From Ephemerocybe angulata (Eukaryota > Basidiomycota > Agaricomycetes > Agaricales > Psathyrellaceae): a DNA stretch of 64,000 nt. Numbering within the stretch: position 1 is the first letter of the stretch; each line of letters opens with the position of its first letter. Positions 54,514 to 64,000 of the stretch are shown one piece after another. Location: the NCBI GenBank assembly GCA_013368325.1, contig JAACJK010000232.1, forward strand, positions 1 through 64,000. Reading direction: 5' to 3'. The position numbers and the translations under genes were made by a program. The notes under the pieces are model-generated. The model was not told the origin of the DNA. It saw nothing but the letters and a program-made list of their open reading frames with translations, and did not search any database.

Positions 54514-55297
54514 CATTGAGCTCTCTGAGTCCGTACTTTTGTAGAGTGTCATTCAAACTTATGATCAGCCCTAAGTGCTCGAGATATTGAACAAAAGAGT
54601 ATACTGGGCGGCTATTGCGCGACGAGTCATTCGAGATGCAACTAGGGTATGGTATGTAACAGGGCACGACTTGTAATGTCTATTGTCCGAGGCATGAAAA
54701 GGAATGTGGTGTTTCGATGATCATATTGAACTATATGCAGAACACACTCCGAGTAAGCGAAGTTGCAGTGTAGCAGTGGTATGAAAAGCGGGAAATCATG
54801 ACAATTAGCGAAAGGAATGCAGTGATGTAAGTATAACAGGCCCTGAGATACTCTGGGACCTATCTGTAACGTATCTTGAGTTCATCCATGTGGTACTAAA
54901 CTTGTACGAAGCACTGTAATCTGCCTACGTATTCCGGGGATTGAACCCTACAGCGGGTACCGCAGAGAAGACACGATGATTGCGGGGAGCGTGGGGGAGC
55001 GAGACGCCGTCGGCCCGTAGCAGGCAATGGAAGATGACCCGCTTCGAGATTGGTCCGAGAAGAAAGGGCGCGGCATTCTGAATGGTAGACTGATGGGCCA
55101 GCGCGCTCCGGCCCACGCTCTATCATCCTGGGGAGTCCAGCTGAACTGAGATACCCACTTAGGCGAACCTGCGAAGATTTTGATTAGTGTTCATCCCTCA
55201 CAAGATACGGATGAGCATTCCGTAGCTCGTGCACGCACCATTGCTAACTCGAGGGCGCTTGGGAGGGTGATCAACCGGGCCAGAGTGGGTTTAAACA

Positions 55298-55779
55298 TCA
55301 TCGAAGGAATGCCCGCTTGCATCTGGCACCAACGGCTGATGAAGTACCCTTGTCACGTTTGGGAGTTCCAAACAGCTTGAGAGGGGGCTCGTTATCAGAA
55401 TCGGTGAGCTCGTACTGCTCGGCGTCCCCGCTCTCCACCGCTGGAGGATCCTCGCCACCTTCCTCCTCCTGATTGCTCTGCACTAAAACCGACTCCGCCG
55501 CAGGCTCATTGCGAGCTGCTTCTCGAGAGGTGGTGCGGCGCCGAGGGCGCGCTGAACCAGCTCCAAGCCTTCTCTTGGTGTTGATGCGAGCTGATTCAGT
55601 CTTGCGTCGTTGGGATGGGAGTGGTGCACGGCCGCTGGAACGCAATCTGGGAGACCGCGAGCGGCGCTACCCGTGTTTGCGGGGCGTTGTACCTGTGGGC
55701 CCGTAATTTCCTCAATCCCAGAGGAGTCGGCGTCGTCTGGCTCGATCGTAGCATCAACATCGAGCACCGGGGAAGACAT
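55298..55779 (-). pseudogene. decayed ORF of the nested element
   Basis: ATG 55779 opens MSSPVLDVDATIEPDDADSS, then ITGPQVQRPANTG. The likely continuation SRSPRLRSSGRAPLPSQRRK is one frame over (shift near 55660) and ends in an acidic segment EEGGEDPPAVESGDAEQYEL. The acidic/basic disordered composition resembles N-termini of transposases, but no catalytic domain remains. Its assignment to a transposase is a guess. Confidence 0.45.
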
Positions 55780-56108
55780 AGCCTTCGCCCAGTCACTGTA
55801 CACGTCAAAGGGAATCTCTAAATACTACGATTGATATCAGCTGGAGAAACACGATGATGATGATGGATAGACCAGACTTAGTGATTCTCAATGCCCAATC
55901 TCTACTACTAGCGTATTTACCGGACAGTTAATAGCACTGCACATGGTAGCAATAGGACAGCCGCATTGGCTGCAGCCCGACTGGCAGCACGGCGCTTATC
56001 CAAGAGCCGCCGTTAGACGCATGATCACCAACGCGGTAAATCTAGATATCCCATATGTAGCCGTAAAAACCTGTCTGAAATCCGAAATAAAAACATCGTG
56101 AAAGAGTC

Positions 56109-56360
56109 AAGGGGGGGAGGGTAAATACTGAAAGGAGGGGGGAAATTTTCGAAAGGGGGGGAGACTTCGAAAAAAAGGGGGGGAAGACGCGAAAAGGGGG
56201 GGAGAATTTTCGATTTCCCCCCTTTTCGGAAGTTCCCCCCCTTTTTCAAAGTCTGTTCAAAACAGGTTAAAACAACCAGAAATACGAGTTAAAGTCGAAA
56301 GGGGGGTGGGGATATAAAAGGTGGGGGGAGGATGAATTATGGTGCACTTTGAACGTCATA
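56109..56360 (-). repeat. right terminal inverted repeat of the nested element
   Basis: Complement of 54261-54513 with scattered differences in homopolymer lengths. Confidence 0.9.
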
Positions 56361-56372
56361 ACACAGTGAACA
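56361..56372. repeat. right target-site duplication of the nested element
   Basis: ACACAGTGAACA, identical to 54249-54260. Confidence 0.92.
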
Positions 56373-56951
56373 AGACCTTTTTTCTCACTAGTACGCGCGC
56401 TTCCCAAATCCAGGCATACGATATCAGTGCTTACCTTTAACACCAGGTATTCGATGGGTATCCGTGAGCGTGACAAGCAAATAAGCGCCCTCAGCGCCTT
56501 TTTGGGAAACCTCCCATCACCCAAGGCGATTGCACCGTGACTGCTTTAATGTTCACACATAATCTGTGTAGAGGAGTAGAGAATACACGAGGCCATACTA
56601 GGGGAGGCTACTAGCTCACTATCCCTTTGCTAGCACGCCAGCTCGACCCCTCCTGCCTGCCTGTTATGAGCCACTGGCCCAAACCCCCTGCAACATGTGC
56701 GTTTGAGGGTATCAAATATCGCAATATAGACGTGAGCGAATACAAACATCGCAACAGAGACGTGGGTGAATATGGTAATTAACAGACATGTTTGAATCTT
56801 GTGCTCGCGTTGGATTATGTACGAAAATGTCTCATTTTATAACATGTCGCAATTTGAGCCCAATTGAGCGAACTTGCGAAGGTGTATGATAAATATGTGT
56901 AAAACAATGTACCTGTATGAAAATTATTTTTGAGACAATATATGTGCCATA

Positions 56952-56957
56952 CGAGGC
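56952..56957. repeat. right target-site duplication of the 3.8-kb element
   Basis: CGAGGC, identical to 53128-53133. Confidence 0.85.
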
Positions 56958-58961
56958 CTGCGATCAATGTGATCAAGCTCAACGCAGTGTCAAAAGAAAG
57001 CAAGACCTCTCGTGATTGGGGATGATGATGGATCAATGTGCGGGCCCAGCGTATAGCTGCATCAAGCTTCACTCGCGGAGGACCACTAGTAGAGATTGCT
57101 GCGGCTTTGTAATGCGATAGACTTTCCCCCAGATCCTCTCTGCTGCCAAATGAGCTGAAGCGAGCAGAGAATGATAATGCGAGATTGATAAGTTGGGCAG
57201 GCAGGTCGGCATGACCCTGAGGAGTGAGACCGACTGCTTTCTGCTGTGCCAAGATGGCATCAGTTATGTCCGAAAGTTCGCCGGTGCGCTCAAAGCGACA
57301 GGCGAACGACACACCGAGGTTGCTGAGTTGGGCAGGCAGATAAACATGACCGTCGGGAGTGAAATCGAGTGCTTTCTGCTGCGCTGAAATGGCATCAGCG
57401 ATATCCGAAAGCACGCTCGTGCGCTCAAAACGACACCTGAACGATACGGCGAGGTTGTTGAGTCGGGCAGGCAGGTCGGCATGACCGTGGGGAGTGAGAT
57501 CAACCGCTTTCTGGCCCGCCGAGATGGCATCATCGATATCTGAAAGCTCGCCAGTGCGCTCAAAACGACACCTGAACGACACGCCAAGGTTGCTGAGTCG
57601 GGCAGGCAGTTCAGCATGACCGCGGGGAGTGAGATCGACCGCTTTCTGCTGCGACGAGACGGCATCGGCGATATCTGAAAGCTCACCAGTGCTCTCAAAA
57701 CGACACCTGAACGACATTCCGAGGTTGTTGAGGAAGCCAGGCAGGTATGCATGACCGTGGGGAGTGAGACCGACTGCTTTCTGCTGCGCCGAGATGGCAT
57801 CACCGATGTCCGAAAGCTCGCCTGTGCGCTCAAAGCGACAGGTGAACGACACGCCGAGGTTGCTGAGGTAGCCAGGCAGGTCAGCATGTCCTTGGGGGGT
57901 TAGATCGACCGCTTTTTGCCCCGCGGAAATGGCATCAACATTATCCGAAAGCTCCCCAGCGCGCTCAAAACGACACCTGAACGACACGCCGAGGTTGTGG
58001 AGGTAGGCAGGCAGGTGAGCATGGCCGTGGGGGGTGAGATCGACCGCTTTCTGCTGCGCCGAAATGGCATCAGCGATATCCGAAAGCTCGCCAGTGCGCT
58101 CATAACGAGACCTGAAAGACACGCCGAGGTTGCTGAGTTGGTCAGGCAGATGAACATGCCCGTGGGGAGTGAGATTGAGTGCTTCCTGCTGCGCCGAGAT
58201 GGCATCACCGATATCCGAAAGCTCGCCGGTGCGCTCAAAGCGATAGGTGAACGAGTTTCCTAGGTTGTTGAGGTAGGCAGGCAGGTGAGCATGGCCGTGG
58301 GGAGTGAGATCGACCGCTACCCGCTGCGCCGAGATGGCATCACCGATGTCCGAAAGCTCGCCCGTGCGCTCAAAGCGACAGGTGAACGAGTTTCCTAGGT
58401 TGTTAAGGTAGGCAGGCAGGTGAGCATGGCCGTGGGGAGTGAGATCGACCGCTTTCTGATGCGCCGAGACGGCATCGGCGATATCCGAAAGGTCACCAGT
58501 GCGCTCAAAACGACGCCTGAACGACAATCCGAGGTTGGTGAGTTGGGCAGGCAGGCCGGCATGACCGTGGGGAGTGAGGTCCACCGCTTTCTGTTGGAAC
58601 AAGATGGCGTCAGCGATGTCCGAGAGCTCGCCGGAGCGCTCAAAGCGACGCATGAGCAACACGACGAGGTTGTTGAGTCGGGTAGGCAGGTCGGCATCAC
58701 CGTGGGGAGTGAGATCGACCGCTTTCTGCCCCGCCGAGATGGCATCACCGATATCCGAAAGCTCGCCGGTGTACTCAAAGCGACAGGTGAACGACTCTCC
58801 AAGGTTATTCAGTCGGCTAGGCAGGTCAGCATGACCGTGGGGAGTAAACTCCACCGCCTGCTGCAGCATTGTGATGCCCTCACTCAGGTATGAAAGATCT
58901 CCAGTCTGTAGGAAGCTTTCCAACAGCTCAACACCACGATAGGTGAACAGAGCCGCAACAT
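56952..58961 (-). pseudogene. TPR half of interrupted TPR-CHAT gene
   Basis: One exon of 2,010 nt encodes 13 near-identical 44-residue TPR-like units of the form GELSDIxDAISAQQKAVDLT then PHGHADLPARLNNLGVSF and RCRFERT. A last diverged unit (SREDLGESLSHYKAAA) and IRWARTLIHHHPQSREVLLS follow, ending LITLIAGL at the transposon. TPR arrays form superhelices for protein binding; in TPR-CHAT proteins they sit before the protease. In the present sequence the frame runs into the element (VWHIYCLKNNFHTG) and stops at 56815. Joining to 53127 restores IAGL-EQTV with exact phase (2,008 nt leaves one base, completed by two in the next exon). Confidence 0.9.
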
Positions 58962-59011
58962 CTACGCGCCATAAATGTACCTGTTCCTGCCCATCAGATG
59001 AGAGAACTCAC

Positions 59012-59515
59012 CACTCGACCCACCCTTCCTTTCCGATGGTATTTCAACGCATTTCCACGACATAGCCAGTTCCGTGTATGTATCGCACGTCTCCATGATC
59101 TGTCTGAGTCCTGTCATTGTCCTTGGTGACTGCTGCTTTTCATACTATTAATCATAGCCCTTACCATGTTCGGAATACACCCCATGAGCGTCCACATGGA
59201 CGAACCCAAAGTCCTCCTCGTTATTCTCGACGATACAGGAAATTGCATCTGTCTCAGCAGTACTTTCAACTGTAGATAAGTAGCCGATCTCGCTGAGGAT
59301 TGATACACTCACATCTCTATAAAGCCATTCATTTCCCAGAGCCCTGAGGAACGCTTGATAAGCGTGAAGGTCTTCGGCTCCTTCGAGCACGGGGTCTCAA
59401 ATACACCAAGTGGTGTCCCGTCACCTTCAATTGTGCTGGTATTCTCAAAAACAATATCTGGTAAAATTGGATGAGAAAACACCACGATAGAGAATAATAA
59501 GGGCATACTTGTCAT
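59012..59515 (-). pseudogene. N-terminal exons of the TPR-CHAT gene, with a frameshift
   Basis: Exon 59012-59110 (LRQIMETCDTYTELAMSWKC, VEIPSERKGGSS) is joined to the TPR exon by a 50-bp intron (58962-59011). It is joined upstream by a 54-bp intron (59111-59164) to a block ending GFVHVDAHGVYSEHG that includes LHAYQAFLRALGNEWLYRDV. Both introns keep phase. Further upstream IVFENTSTIEGDGTPLGVFE is one frame off VLEGAEDLHAY. One extra C in the CCCC run near 59395 would join them as ETPVLEG. This is a 1-base deletion or an assembly error. The true start was not found; a C2-like N-terminus is possible. Confidence 0.65.
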
Positions 59516-59728
59516 TAAAAAGTGCCTTTACGCTGTCTAGTTAGTGAAACTCCGAGTAGCACGTCACCAGGTACGGCTCACCTCCTTCCCGATACCGGGG
59601 TGATGACCGAGCTGTTCCTGAAAGGTCAGTTCGTATCTCGCTATCTCAGACAGAAATCATTGGCATACTTTCGTTGTTCCATCTATATGTCGATAGTGAC
59701 GGTAGTTGAAGTCTCCGAAACACCAGTC

Positions 59729-59955
59729 CCACGTTATATACCAAGCTGAAAGGGTGGCGCTTATGGGCGCTTAAGACGCACTGCACACCACAGCCTCGTT
59801 CAGTTCCACGTCATATATCAAGCTGAAAGGGTGGCGCTTATGGGCGCTTAAGACGCACTGCACACCACAGCCTCGTTCAGTTCCACGTCATATATCAAGC
59901 TGAAAAAGGGTGCTTATGGGCGCTTAAGAAGCACTGCACACCACAGCCTCGTTCT
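59729..59955 (+). repeat. 77-bp tandem repeat, three copies
   Basis: Units at 59729-59805, 59806-59882 and 59883-59955. Units 1 and 2 differ at only two positions; unit 3 has a few changes and a small deletion. Each holds GGGCGCTTAAGACGCACTG. It lies in the upstream region of the TPR-CHAT gene. Confidence 0.93.
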
Positions 59956-61717
59956 AAGGCGTGTACAATGCAATGTTAGTTTGGAATGATATTAATTTCC
60001 ACTGTATAGCCATCTTATGCGCACCTCTGCACGCTCACAGCATTCAAATACTGGAATACAATTGTCTTGCATATATTTCTTTCGTATTTGCAGCTTGGAC
60101 ACCGTTCCCCAATGAGAACTTTCTACCTGAACATCGTGTAATGCTCAACGCGCGTTGAAACCAACGTGTGGCGATTGTCTCCGGTTTCCGTCACGTCCAT
60201 GTAGATACCGCGTGTGCCTTGCTAGTCGGTGTTTCGCTGATCTAGTCGGGGACACTGTGGCAAGAAATATAAGCGTATCTAGCATGGTATGGGTGAGGCT
60301 GTTTCATGAAGCACAGGAATGAAATATCTTTAATCTCGAAGTCTCCAAAACGTGCAAGAAGATTCAATGTGAGCCCTCTCTAAAACCCGCACGCTGCCCA
60401 GTTTGCTGCATCGTGCCCTGGGCGTCTATTTCATTTGCTCAACGAGGAAGGCTGTTGTATGATTTATCTCCTATTCTAAATAGGTGCTCCGATGAAACGC
60501 GTATTCAATCCGCACCTCAATCCGCACGGCCGTTATCACACATTACCCCTTCGTTCAACTCGTTTCACACACAGTAGATCTCCGTGCGCGTGACTCTTAA
60601 CCCCGTAGCATGTCTGCTCATGGCCATATCCACTCCTTCTACGAGAGCGCAACCGCCCTTCATCCATGGCGCATCGAGATCAAAAACCTCCAAAGCTAGG
60701 TACTACGTTCCACCAGTGCGGGATGCGAAGGAGTCGATGGATGCAGCAGAGAGACCTACCGTCAGGAATGTGTCTCGCGCTTTACCTCGCTTCAATCCCT
60801 CGAGTCCCGCCCCCCGCGGGCGATCGCGTGGTGTGGCACAGTGCAGCGCGCTCCGGTGACGAACGACCTCCTGTGCTCCTATAAGCTCACAATATCGAGG
60901 TGGCCTGAAGTGTAAGAGCATACCTCTAGCATTCTATTTTCCCCCGGCGCGCATCCATATCACCTGAGAACTCCTCCGTCCCTCGACGATGGGCCTCGCT
61001 GGGTATAAATTAAATCAGCGAAGCCAGGCGGCGTTATACCAATGGCAGTTCAGGCAGAGGAACTATGGCCCTCCCAATACGACAACTCCTTCTTGCTGCC
61101 AGAAGCGTAAGGGGCCATGGTGGAATTCGAAGGGGTGTGAGTGGCCTACGCATCGATAGATCCTATTCTCAATTTTGGAGTGTCACCACCCGAGGCACAA
61201 ACCGAGTATCTCCCTTATTCCTAGTGAGCTTAGATACCTCAGGAGTGGAGTAGCTCAAGAACGCACCTAGGCTGTTAAGCGCCCAGTCCCTTTACCAAAA
61301 CACCAGGAGTACTGACCTATCCATCAACCCACACCCCTCGAGGTCCTTCAGCCCATCGTCCGTCCACCCATGTACCCCCTCATATGGGAGGGCTAGAACG
61401 TAGCGACGGCAATACGGATCAGATGATGGCAAGCGTAATTTACCCTCACCTAGGACCCATATTAGCATGTAGTATACGATGGGTCTCGATAGTAGATACG
61501 CACCTGATGAAGCCACCCATTGTTAATCCCATATCCTACGCCTCCAGAAGCTCCCCCACCGTCCAGGAGTCTTCGTTCCCAATTGCACAGTTGAGGACCT
61601 GGCGCGACGGCGGCGATGGAACACAAATATTGAGGTAAAGATCGCCCTGGAATATAGGCGTAACCTACTGTTGGCGACCATCTATCCCACGCAGGTATCA
61701 TTGTTAGTCCGCTGAAC
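59956..61717. other. gene-poor stretch
   Basis: Only short ORFs without recognisable features. Confidence 0.4.
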
Positions 61718-61984
61718 ATGGAAGAGCACCATCAGACGCACTCAAGTCGAGAAGTCCATAGTCAAGAAATCCATCGCAATTCATCCAATCAACCCCATTC
61801 TCCTCGACGATGGGTATGGGGGACGAGAGCGACCGACGCCCAGTTGCAGCGTCTCGAGCTGCTCGACGTTCTTCTATGCCGCGCTGATCGAGCTTTGCGC
61901 CGCCGTGTGCTGCACCTCAAGGCCTGTCAGTACAACGAACGCACTCTCCTGCGCCGTGAGCTGCACGGTTTGCTCCCGTTCTGA
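61718..61984 (+). CDS. small hypothetical helical protein
   Basis: ATG 61718 opens 88 codons: a polar N-terminus rich in His/Ser (EEHHQTHSSREVHSQ), then an Arg/Leu-rich amphipathic stretch (DAQLQRLELLDVLLCRADRA, then LRRRVLHLKACQYNERTLLR) suited to a coiled coil. No family is recognised. It could be a fragment of a larger gene. Confidence 0.3.
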   Translation: MEEHHQTHSSREVHSQEIHRNSSNQPHSPRRWVWGTRATDAQLQRLELLDVLLCRADRALRRRVLHLKACQYNERTLLRRELHGLLPF

Positions 61985-63544
61985 GGGCGGTGGCGAGAGC
62001 AGTGGCGAGATCCTCTTAAGGAGAGAGCAGGAACGGTGCGTTGGGGACTGGAACGTAGACTCCTCTTGACGTGTTCGGGGGTTCAAGGATGTATCATGGA
62101 TTGAGCTATGAACATATTGTGCACGTAGAAGTATATCCTGTATACTGGTTAGCCCACAGTCCATGACGATTACAAATAACGCACACGCACCTATAGAAAG
62201 CCCCCCATTACCTTCCATCTTTCCGATAGCCTCCTCCTTCGCGACACTCCTTGACAGGTACCTCCGCTAATTGGTCTCCAGTCACAAAGTAATGAGGGTG
62301 GCGAGGAAGACGTTCGTTCGGTGTACAGAGGGAGGGCTGCGGGCGGGAGGTAGAGAACAAACGAAGAGGGCGGTCGTGGTGGGAGGAGGAAGACGGAAGT
62401 GGGCTGCCACCAGGATCGATTGATTTGATGGTGGGGCCGTGCGTGGGAGGGAGTGCCGCATGGGGAGAAGGCCCCTTCCCAGCACTTCCGCTCAATCCTC
62501 ACAACTTCAAGATCGTCCAGCGTAATGTACTCGTGTGCCACTCTTGTACAGATCTACTCTCTAAGCAGATCTGGCGTATACACCTCCATGAATGGGCCCC
62601 TCAGACGTCCTGATACAGCTGATAAATCACCCGAAATGAAATAAGCGCCGGCGCGGTAGGTAAGGTGCATGGGACTTTGGCATGGACATGGAACTACGCA
62701 TCTAAGATTGGGTGGTCTGCAGGGTCTGCTCTCTATATCTTGATAACCTTGGGTATGTTAAAGCTCATAGAACGATGTCCGATCGTATTCCAGCCTTTCG
62801 TTTGCGAACATCTATCCGACTTTAAGTCGGGTTTCCAGAATCCAGATTGAAGACGCACTGCGTACATTTTACGCCTTTCGCCTTTTGAAATTGCGGAAGG
62901 GCGGATAATAAGACCCACTTTAGACGCTCAATGCACCCACACCATTCGCAGTCGCATGTTAGATGTATAAATATCCAGTTAGTAGGTCATTTTTTGTATG
63001 TACCAAGGAGTCCAATACAAGCCATGCTATGTGCTCCTTCTCGATCGCCAATTGGATATTATATACGCACCGCCAAGGAGTAACGTATCCACACATAGAA
63101 GTCCAGAGCAGGGACGCGCCCGAGATGTGATCTCCCATCTTATCTTATCTTATCTCCCCGGAAATTGGGAATCTGGGCGCTTGACGGGTGTGTGTGTGTG
63201 TAAGGGTCGCTATGGGCTTTGTGCACAATACAGTCACTGAATCGCATTGAGGCATGTAGGTGTGTGTGTGATGTAGGTCGCACTTGGGTCGCGCAAAGCG
63301 CCCGTGGCGCCTATCCCAACACATGCGCCTATTGTAATTTGTCGCACAACGTAGGAATAAGAGATACGTGGAGAAACAAACCGGACCCGTGATACAGAAG
63401 AATGAGCCTGAGCAGGGGAACATTCTAGGGTTCGGTAGTATGTGCCGACTCTGCGGTGGGGAAACTATGCGTTACTACCAGCAGAGGAATCTGACGTTGA
63501 GCTGGACAAAGCCGAAAAGTTATTAACATGAATCTCAAGAGTTG
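61985..63544. other. gene-poor stretch with simple repeats
   Basis: No gene supported. It contains (TCTTA)n near 63137-63156 and (GT)n at 63187-63199 and 63260-63270. Confidence 0.4.
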
Positions 63545-63760
63545 GTAGTCTATAGGAAGCTGACCTGTTTCCACAGCAGCAGCCATTGGGAGTGCAATAT
63601 CGTTTCGGCCGCTGGCCAAGCACAAAGACTGAACTGCGGACATCTGCTCGACATGCGATTGGAGTTCTATCGTCATGTACTGGAGCTGTTGGGCAGTCCG
63701 TCGGTACTCAAAGTGCATCACGTTGAATTTATCGATGAGGTGTAACCACTGCCGCGCAGT
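63545..63760 (-). CDS. probable exon of an unrecognised gene running towards the window end
   Basis: One open block on the minus strand: WLHLIDKFNVMHFEYRRTAQ, then LQSHVEQMSAVQSLCLASGR and IALPMAAAVETG. It is followed by a possible donor (CAG|GTCAGC). The composition is coding-like and helical. The rest of the gene lies upstream (beyond about 63760) and could not be joined. No family is recognised. Confidence 0.35.
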
Positions 63761-64000
63761 TCCGTCAACTTCGGCAGGGCAGGGGTGGGGCCCAGGTCCA
63801 GCCGAACCGGCACTGTCCTAGAGACAAGTCAGGGACCCAATCTCAAAGTGAGGCCAAGAACGGACATTGAGATGTAGTGTTGGATAGGACTGGGACCCGT
63901 CGGAGGAGGAAAGTGGTATATTCGAGGTCTGCTGCCAGTTCCCAATATGTCAAATCCACTGAATGAGAAATATCGAGCGAATTGACCTACTGCGCGATGA
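63761..64000. other. window end, nothing joined
   Basis: May hold the preceding exon of the minus-strand gene. No clear splice junction was found. Confidence 0.3.

Larger units (their letters stand above)
54261..56360. mobile_element. nested 2,100-bp element with ~250-bp G/C-run terminal inverted repeats
   Basis: It starts TATGACGTTCAAAGTGCACC and ends with the complement. The inverted repeats extend about 250 bp (54261-54513 and 56109-56360) with few differences. They contain many runs of 6-7 G or C separated by AACTTCCGAAAA, AAATCGAAAATTCT and TTTTTTCGAAGTCT. The TSD ACACAGTGAACA is a perfect 12 bp. Long TIRs suggest a Mutator-like element, but 12 bp exceeds the usual 8-11 bp TSD. The interior holds a decayed ORF at 55298-55779. 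It inserted after the outer element. Confidence 0.93.
53134..56951. mobile_element. 3,818-bp TIR DNA transposon inserted in the TPR-CHAT gene
   Basis: Left end TATGGCACATATACTGTCTC and right end its complement with one difference; the TIR is 27 bp (53134-53160 and 56925-56951). The 6-bp TSD is CGAGGC. Subterminal regions on both sides hold repeated TCATACA(T/G)GT-like motifs (for example 53213, 53301, 53330, and near 56907 on the other strand). About 1.7 kb remains after removing the nested element. No transposase was recognised. Short TIR, 6-bp TSD and subterminal repeats are compatible with hAT-like or Dada-like elements, but the superfamily is open. It is probably non-autonomous. Confidence 0.9.

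Noticed and set aside
53134..56951. Assigning the 3.8-kb element to Tc1/mariner on the basis of TA at both ends
   Set aside because: A TA-only TSD would leave the interrupted gene out of frame; the 6-bp TSD CGAGGC restores it exactly, so TA belongs to the TIR.
58420..58893. 157-codon plus-strand ORF with repeats
   Set aside because: Antisense shadow of the repetitive TPR exon.
57000..58900. Regular 132-bp repeats that could suggest a CRISPR-like or satellite array
   Set aside because: The repeats are in-frame coding TPR units with no spacers.

Overview
The window looks like nuclear DNA of a basidiomycete fungus, most likely an Agaricomycete. The evidence is many ~45-75 bp GT..AG introns, a fungal tRNA-Val, fungalysin (M36) and I66-type protease-inhibitor genes, F-box, TPR-CHAT and DUF6533-type gene families, and a basidiomycete-style Helitron helicase. 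Family and pathway names are from memory; no search was run. Placement below class level is not supported by anything seen here.

Layout. 0-6 kb: two F-box genes flank a small secreted Cys-rich protein. 6.2-7.8 kb and 17.2-20.5 kb are two inverted, diverged copies of one segment holding a DUF6533-type membrane-protein gene and a CRE/MCB palindrome. Between them lie a tRNA-Val(AAC), a beta-trefoil I66-like serine protease inhibitor and a secreted fungalysin metalloprotease. 21.7-30.5 kb holds small hypothetical genes and three (probably four) members of an F-box-like + nucleotidyltransferase-like + Cys-motif family. 30.5-38.1 kb is a very large Helitron replication helicase (zinc/SAP-like, DUF6570, Helitron N-domain, HUH Rep, PIF1 helicase, NLS-like tandem repeats, USP-like cysteine protease). 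38.3-45.5 kb holds two divergent multi-exon accessory genes sharing a ~780 bp promoter region. The minus-strand one is split by a 429 bp hAT-like MITE. 46.4-47.1 kb is a truncated DUF6533 gene. 49.3-50.5 kb is a secreted beta-rich hypothetical protein. 51.5-59.5 kb is a TPR-CHAT protease-like gene cut in two by a 3.8 kb DNA transposon, which itself contains a 2.1 kb long-TIR element. 60-64 kb is gene-poor.

Main results. Three insertions have base-exact boundaries: (1) a 3,818 bp element at 53134-56951 with 27 bp TIRs and a 6 bp TSD; (2) a nested 2,100 bp element at 54261-56360 with ~250 bp G/C-run TIRs and a perfect 12 bp TSD; (3) a 429 bp MITE at 40254-40682 with ~31 bp TIRs and a perfect 8 bp TSD. 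Cases 1 and 3 lie in coding sequence, and removing the element plus one TSD copy restores a continuous reading frame. The strongest undescribed-looking biology is the Helitron helicase with a C-terminal cysteine protease and its two accessory genes, next to the expanded nucleotidyltransferase-like family in which most copies have lost the DxD motif.

Limits: exon models are read by eye from splice signals and phase. Several genes show single-base frameshifts, some in homopolymers, which could be assembly errors or real decay.
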